A DNA stretch of 10,107 bases, taken from positions 1 to 10,107 of the forward strand of contig JARBTU010000039.1 of NCBI GenBank assembly GCA_029240015.1, written 5' to 3'. The number at the start of each line of letters is the position of its first letter. The first letter of the stretch is position 1. The notes under the pieces are model-generated. The model did no database searches. It saw only the letters and a program-made list of their open reading frames with translations, and was not told where the DNA came from. The translations under genes and the position numbers were made by a program. The stretch is from Oscillospiraceae bacterium. Lineage in GTDB: Bacteria > Bacillota > Clostridia > Oscillospirales > Ruminococcaceae. Positions 6,279-10,107 of the stretch are shown here, piece after piece.

Positions 6279-7868
6279 TTATTTGGGTGCGTATTTGCTG
6301 ATTATTTTTCGGGCAATCTTTACCCCATCAACGGCCGCGCTTATAATGCCGCCCGCATACCCTGCGCCCTCCCCACAGGGATAAAGACCCTTTATATTAA
6401 GTGACATAAAATCTTCTGTTCTTGTGATTCTTATTGGCGAAGAAGTTCTTGTTTCCACTCCGGTTAAAACTGCATCATCGGTTGCAAAACCAACAAGCTT
6501 TTTGTTAAAAAGGCGGAGCCCATCACACATCATATCCATTATATGACGAGGGAAAATCTGATTAAAATCTACTTCTTTGATTCCCAAAGAATAGGAAGGT
6601 TTTACTGTATTTAAACGGATTCCCATTTGCTTCTCTAGGAACGAATTCACCGTTGCACCAGGAGCAGAATAATCTCCTCCTGCCAAATCAAATGCCAATC
6701 TCTCCAGTCTTTGCTGAAACAGTATGGCATCTTTTGCTGTCTTGCCATAGTCGTTTTGGTCAACTGATACTACAAGAGCTGAATTCGCGTTTTGCTGGTC
6801 ACGGGCAAACTCGCTCATCCCGTTCGTAACAACCGCATTGGGCTCAGAACTTGAAGGAACTACTGTTCCTCCCGGGCACATACAAAAGGTATAAACACAA
6901 CGCCCTCCTTTCCGATGGGAAAGCTGATACTCTCCCACAGGCAGAGAAGGATGTCCTGCTAGATTTCCATAAAGTCCTTGATTGATAACCTCCTGCCTTT
7001 GTTCAACCCTGGCCCCAACGGAAAAAGCCTTTGGTTCGATGAAAACATCTTTTTCCATTAGCATTTCAAAAGTATCCCGAGCACTATGACCAATCGCCAG
7101 AACAAGGTCTTGGGTTTCAATTTCCTGCCCATTGACTATGACAGATTTTATTTGTCCATCGCAAACGTTCAAATTTTCAAGTTTAGAATGGAATAGGACC
7201 TTGCCACCGTGGGTCAGAATATCTTCTCTAATAGACTTTACGACCCCTCTGAGCTTATCTGTTCCAATGTGAGGTTTAGCCTTCTTCAATATCTGCTGCG
7301 GCGCTCCATGCTGTACAAGTGCCCTTAAAACATAATCACAGCAACCGTCCGATATTCTTGTGGTAAGTTTTCCATCAGAGAAAGTCCCCGCTCCGCCTTC
7401 GCCAAACTGAACATTGCTTTGTTCATCCAAAATACCGTTTTTCCAAAATGCTTCGACCGCTTCGACCCGCTCATCAACGGGAGCGCCCCTCTCTACAATA
7501 ATAGGCGCATATCCATTTTGAGCAAGCAAAAGTCCCGCGAACATCCCTGCAGGTCCAAATCCCGCTATTATAATGTTAGATTGTGGTTTTTTTATCCCTT
7601 TTTTTAGCTCAAGTTCAAAACGAGGCTTATACGAAACGAAAGGGTCGGAAGCTTGATTGACCGCTTCCGACTCTCCTTTGTAAAGTTCTATTGCAACTGT
7701 GTTAACAAAACTTATATTTTCCTTATGCCTTGCATCCAGCGATTGTTTTAAAACATAGGCGTCTTTGATATTCAATCTGTCGACAGATAATTTGCGAATT
7801 GCCTTTTCAATCGCAACACTTTCGGCATCCTCTAAACCAATACGAATCCCCGAAACAACTATTGGCAT
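6279..7868 (-). CDS. NAD(P)/FAD-dependent dehydrogenase, COG2509 type
   Basis: A 529-residue flavoprotein, uncharacterised in detail; the family is predicted to be an FAD-dependent oxidoreductase of unknown substrate. Residues 1-90 form an N-terminal domain with RKLSVD and KQSLDARHKENISF, typical of this family. The FAD-binding Rossmann motif IIIAGFGPAG (GxGxxG at 103-108) follows, with the ribose-binding acidic residue in VERG (E126). GEGGAGTFSDGKL (156-168) is a family signature. LAIGHSARD (257-264) is the second nucleotide-contact motif, and GEGAGYAGGI (499-508) the C-terminal FAD motif. The VYTFCMCPGG segment (325-334) holds C329 and C331, with C324 just before, and may be redox-active. 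Start ATG 7868 has GGAGG (7883-7879) immediately after the cdaR stop, a 16-bp gap, so it is operonic with cdaA and cdaR. Its role there is unknown. The protein is soluble with no signal peptide and looks intact. Confidence 0.9.
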   Translation of the reverse strand: MPIVVSGIRIGLEDAESVAIEKAIRKLSVDRLNIKDAYVLKQSLDARHKENISFVNTVAIELYKGESEAVNQASDPFVSYKPRFELELKKGIKKPQSNIIIAGFGPAGMFAGLLLAQNGYAPIIVERGAPVDERVEAVEAFWKNGILDEQSNVQFGEGGAGTFSDGKLTTRISDGCCDYVLRALVQHGAPQQILKKAKPHIGTDKLRGVVKSIREDILTHGGKVLFHSKLENLNVCDGQIKSVIVNGQEIETQDLVLAIGHSARDTFEMLMEKDVFIEPKAFSVGARVEQRQEVINQGLYGNLAGHPSLPVGEYQLSHRKGGRCVYTFCMCPGGTVVPSSSEPNAVVTNGMSEFARDQQNANSALVVSVDQNDYGKTAKDAILFQQRLERLAFDLAGGDYSAPGATVNSFLEKQMGIRLNTVKPSYSLGIKEVDFNQIFPRHIMDMMCDGLRLFNKKLVGFATDDAVLTGVETRTSSPIRITRTEDFMSLNIKGLYPCGEGAGYAGGIISAAVDGVKIARKIISKYAPK

Positions 7869-7884
7869 CGTTTTTTATCCTCCA

Positions 7885-9141
7885 TTATTTTGGCTTCGCG
7901 CTAACAATCGCACTGTATTCTCCCACAGCCCAAACAGTTCCTTTTTTAGGAACACTAAGTTTTACAGGAACAGTATATTGCCCTGTGCTCACCTTTATAT
8001 CAGACATATCAATTTTCCCAACGATATCTTTCACAGTTAAGCTTTCTATTGTTGCTTTTGGCCCAACTATTTTCACATTATACACACTTTTTGTTCCAAT
8101 AGTTAACGCATAGTTGGCAGGCGCATTTTGTATTTGAAGATTAGTTACCGTAAACAGTTTTGAAGAAAATTTCTTTGTATCAAAAGTAACCAAAACTTTA
8201 TCCACATTCTCTACATTTAAGAAACCGTTTGTAAGAGGAACATCAAACTTGAAGGATGATCCAATGTCTAACTTTCTGAAATTCACAGGTCCGATATTCA
8301 CTTCACTGACATTGTCAATTACATCGCCAATGCCGGCAAACTCCACGCTCGTGTTGGATAACTTGTATTGCAATTCATCCACAGGGAACCCTTCCGGAGC
8401 ATTTGTAAACTCCAACTTTAACGGAATCGTCTTACGTTTCAATACCGGTATCGTCAGCTGAAACTTTTCGGTATCCGCATGTAAATATTTCAAATCAAGC
8501 TTTTTATTGTCTTTATCATACAAAGCAAGCTCCCCATCGGTCGTCATCGACTCGTCGATTGTCGCTTCCTTGTCCGTAAAAACAACAGCTCTTGTAATCA
8601 TATCAATATCTGTCTGAGGACCTTTAATCGTTACTTCTTCTTTTGGAGAATAAGGGGTATCCAAAATATATCCTGACTTGGCTTTAATATGGACGGCTTC
8701 CCCTTCCAAAGCAAATTTTTGAGACACAACGTGGTCAAACCGTACCTTTATGGTTGTGGAGCTTCCCGAAACGATTTCATAATCATCATCATCTTTTGCT
8801 TTGTTGACCGTTACATCAAGGGTATATTCTCCCGCACTTGTCACTTTCCCGATGCTTGCAGTTGCAACAAAATCTTTTGGCTTTAAAACCCCGACTTTGT
8901 ATCTCTTTCCGCGAACCAATATATTGACTGTTTGTTCACCTCCGTCAATAATATCAAGCCCTATTTTTTCCGCAGCCGATTTTTGAAGAGGAATCCTTAC
9001 AGGAATTTCGGACACCGTAATGCTTTGGTTTGGATTGACTGTGATGGAAATAATAATCCAGCAGATAATTGCTATAATCAAAGATATAAATTTTAATACT
9101 CTGTCATTGTCGAAAAATTTATTTAAGTCCAATCTGATCAT
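7885..9141 (-). CDS. cdaR: CdaR, YbbR-domain regulator of the diadenylate cyclase CdaA
   Basis: A membrane-anchored extracytoplasmic regulator that binds CdaA and modulates c-di-AMP synthesis in Firmicutes. I choose ATG 9141 (418 residues): its ATGA overlaps the cdaA stop, and AGGTG (9154-9150) is 8 nt upstream. A TTG at 9159 would add six residues but sits within the ribosome binding region. A short cytoplasmic start (MIRLDLNKFFDNDRVLKF) precedes one signal-anchor helix at about 18-36 (ISLIIAIICWIIISITV). Four YbbR-like beta-rich repeats then follow, at roughly 40-135, 136-230, 231-322 and 323-418. Typical features are VNPNQSITVSEIPVRI after the helix, VTIKGPQTDIDMI in repeat 2 and VKIVGPKATIESL in repeat 4. 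Length is a little below the B. subtilis protein. Translation is probably coupled to cdaA. Confidence 0.93.
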   Translation of the reverse strand: MIRLDLNKFFDNDRVLKFISLIIAIICWIIISITVNPNQSITVSEIPVRIPLQKSAAEKIGLDIIDGGEQTVNILVRGKRYKVGVLKPKDFVATASIGKVTSAGEYTLDVTVNKAKDDDDYEIVSGSSTTIKVRFDHVVSQKFALEGEAVHIKAKSGYILDTPYSPKEEVTIKGPQTDIDMITRAVVFTDKEATIDESMTTDGELALYDKDNKKLDLKYLHADTEKFQLTIPVLKRKTIPLKLEFTNAPEGFPVDELQYKLSNTSVEFAGIGDVIDNVSEVNIGPVNFRKLDIGSSFKFDVPLTNGFLNVENVDKVLVTFDTKKFSSKLFTVTNLQIQNAPANYALTIGTKSVYNVKIVGPKATIESLTVKDIVGKIDMSDIKVSTGQYTVPVKLSVPKKGTVWAVGEYSAIVSAKPK

Positions 9142-10016
9142 TTTTTCATCACCTTCCAAAACTTCGGTTTTTTATCCTTCATTTCGTCAGGCTTTTCCGG
9201 AATCAATTTGCTTCTTAAATATTGAGAAAGAGTTTCTTTGGTGTATCCTCTTGTTATCAGTCCGTCTTCCGCAACCGATATCGTTCCGGTTTCCTCCGAA
9301 ACGATCACGATAATTGCATCAGAATTTTCACTCATCCCGATGGCCGCCCGATGCCTGGATCCCAGTTGCCTTGCAATATGTTCTTCTTTTTCCGGCTTAG
9401 GCAAAAAACAGGAAGCCGCCAGAATCATCCCATCTCGCATGATTACCGCACCGTCATGGAGCGGAGAATTGTTAAAAAACAAATTCCCAAACAATTCGAT
9501 GCTCGGTTTTGCATTCAAAATAACGCCTGTACTGATTTGCTCGCCCAACTTCGTTTGCCTTTCGATGACAATCAATGCCCCCGTGGATGTTTTAGACAGA
9601 TTCTGAACCGCAGCGCTGATGATTTCAATGGACTCTCCCCATTCTTTTTCGGACTTTTCATAATGTTCGAATCCGATTCCAAAAACGCCTAAATTCCTTA
9701 CTTGTGTTCTTCCAACCTTTTCAAGCGCACGTCTCATTTCGGGTTGGAACAAGACAATTACAGCAATGATGCCTATATCAAGAACTTTTTCAAGCAAAAA
9801 TGTCATTGCATTTAACTGTAAGATCTTTACAAGAGCAAAAGAAACGGCCAAAAGAATAATGCCCTTTAAGAGCTGCTGAGCTCTTGTTTCCCTGATAAGC
9901 TTAACGCCCTTATACACAACATATGTTAACAATAATATGTCTATAGTGTCTCTCCACCAGTCAAACGTAATGATGACACTTAGAATCGAATTCCATAAAG
10001 TCGAAATCATTTGCAT
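9138..10016 (-). CDS. cdaA: Diadenylate cyclase CdaA
   Basis: A membrane enzyme that condenses two ATP into c-di-AMP, the messenger controlling potassium and osmolyte transport and cell-wall homeostasis in Firmicutes. Three transmembrane helices lie at about 25-41, 49-66 and 77-91, followed by QPEMRRALEKVGR, the usual linker. The cytoplasmic DAC domain runs from about 125 to 265, with both catalytic motifs intact: LHDGA (DGA at 188-190) and GSRHRAA (RHR at 221-223). SEETG at 240-244 and the GTISVAEDG strand complete the fold. The 292-residue length is slightly above the usual 270 or so because of a lysine-rich C-terminal tail (EKPDEMKDKKPKFWKVMKK). ATG 10016 is preferred over ATG 10010 because AGAGGA (10030-10025) is 8 nt from the former. 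The gene heads the minus-strand operon, and the next gene starts within its stop codon. Confidence 0.96.
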   Translation of the reverse strand: MQMISTLWNSILSVIITFDWWRDTIDILLLTYVVYKGVKLIRETRAQQLLKGIILLAVSFALVKILQLNAMTFLLEKVLDIGIIAVIVLFQPEMRRALEKVGRTQVRNLGVFGIGFEHYEKSEKEWGESIEIISAAVQNLSKTSTGALIVIERQTKLGEQISTGVILNAKPSIELFGNLFFNNSPLHDGAVIMRDGMILAASCFLPKPEKEEHIARQLGSRHRAAIGMSENSDAIIVIVSEETGTISVAEDGLITRGYTKETLSQYLRSKLIPEKPDEMKDKKPKFWKVMKK

Positions 10017-10053
10017 AGCCTACATCCTCTGAATAATTTATATAAATTTATTT

Positions 10054-10082
10054 ATAATTGCAAAAACGTCCGTATCAGTCAA
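10054..10082 (-). promoter_or_regulatory. Possible promoter of the cdaA operon
   Basis: On the minus strand TTGACT (10082-10077) is a good -35 match. A -10 at 17 bp would be AATTAT (10059-10054); the alternatives TTATAA and TATAAA fall 19-20 bp away. The 91 bp upstream of cdaA are AT-rich and hold no gene in the visible part. The real promoter could also lie beyond the window. Confidence 0.35.
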
Positions 10083-10107
10083 AAATAAATATTGCTTATA
10101 GTTAAGT

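Noticed and set aside
7765..8113. Two overlapping plus-strand open frames of about 90-100 codons.
   Set aside because: They are antisense to the end of cdaR and the start of the flavoprotein gene, and cross the intergenic ribosome binding site. They have no recognisable product.
9222..9692. A 156-codon open frame on the plus strand.
   Set aside because: It lies wholly antisense to cdaA, whose DAC domain is intact and conserved. The frame has no family resemblance, and overlapping frames on this strand are equally open.

Overview
The window looks like chromosomal DNA from a Gram-positive anaerobe of the class Clostridia, probably near the Oscillospiraceae/Ruminococcaceae. This is inferred from moderately AT-rich DNA, strong GGAGG-type ribosome binding sites, a cdaA-cdaR pair, a lipoprotein-type ABC solute-binding protein, and a DUF5685 plus J-domain gene pair of a kind I associate with that group. 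I see no rRNA, tRNA, CRISPR array, insertion sequence or phage gene.

Layout, left to right. (1) 1-1322, plus strand: the 3' part of a lipoprotein solute-binding gene of the sugar ABC-importer type. Its true start lies left of the window, because the visible reading frame runs upstream through a signal peptide and lipobox. A hairpin follows it. (2) 1526-3595, plus strand: a tight three-gene operon encoding a DUF5685 protein, a J-domain protein with a TPR-like middle and a ten-cysteine tail, and a six-helix membrane protein. It starts from an AT-rich promoter region carrying an inverted repeat and ends at a strong terminator. (3) 3751-5460, plus strand: a single secreted, membrane-anchored protein with a DUF4430-like domain, a Ser/Thr linker and an alpha/alpha-barrel domain of prenyltransferase-repeat type. 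It has its own promoter and ends at a 17-bp hairpin that can terminate both strands. (4) 5514-6131, minus strand: an AT-rich gene I do not recognise, with its own promoter and bounded by terminators. (5) 6279-10016, minus strand: an operon transcribed leftwards of cdaA (diadenylate cyclase), cdaR (YbbR-domain regulator) and a COG2509-type FAD-dependent dehydrogenase, closed by a terminator at 6219-6254.

How the genes relate. CdaA makes the second messenger c-di-AMP at the membrane, and CdaR binds and modulates it from outside. The usual third gene of that operon, glmM, is absent and the flavoprotein holds its place. The DUF5685/J-protein/membrane-protein operon is the best candidate for an undescribed system. 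Its first protein has two acidic motifs placed like those of class I isoprenoid synthases, and its second resembles a bacterial counterpart of eukaryotic cysteine-string proteins. The surface protein at 3751-5460 carries the two domain types of transcobalamin/intrinsic factor in reversed order, so a ligand-capturing role is possible but unproven.
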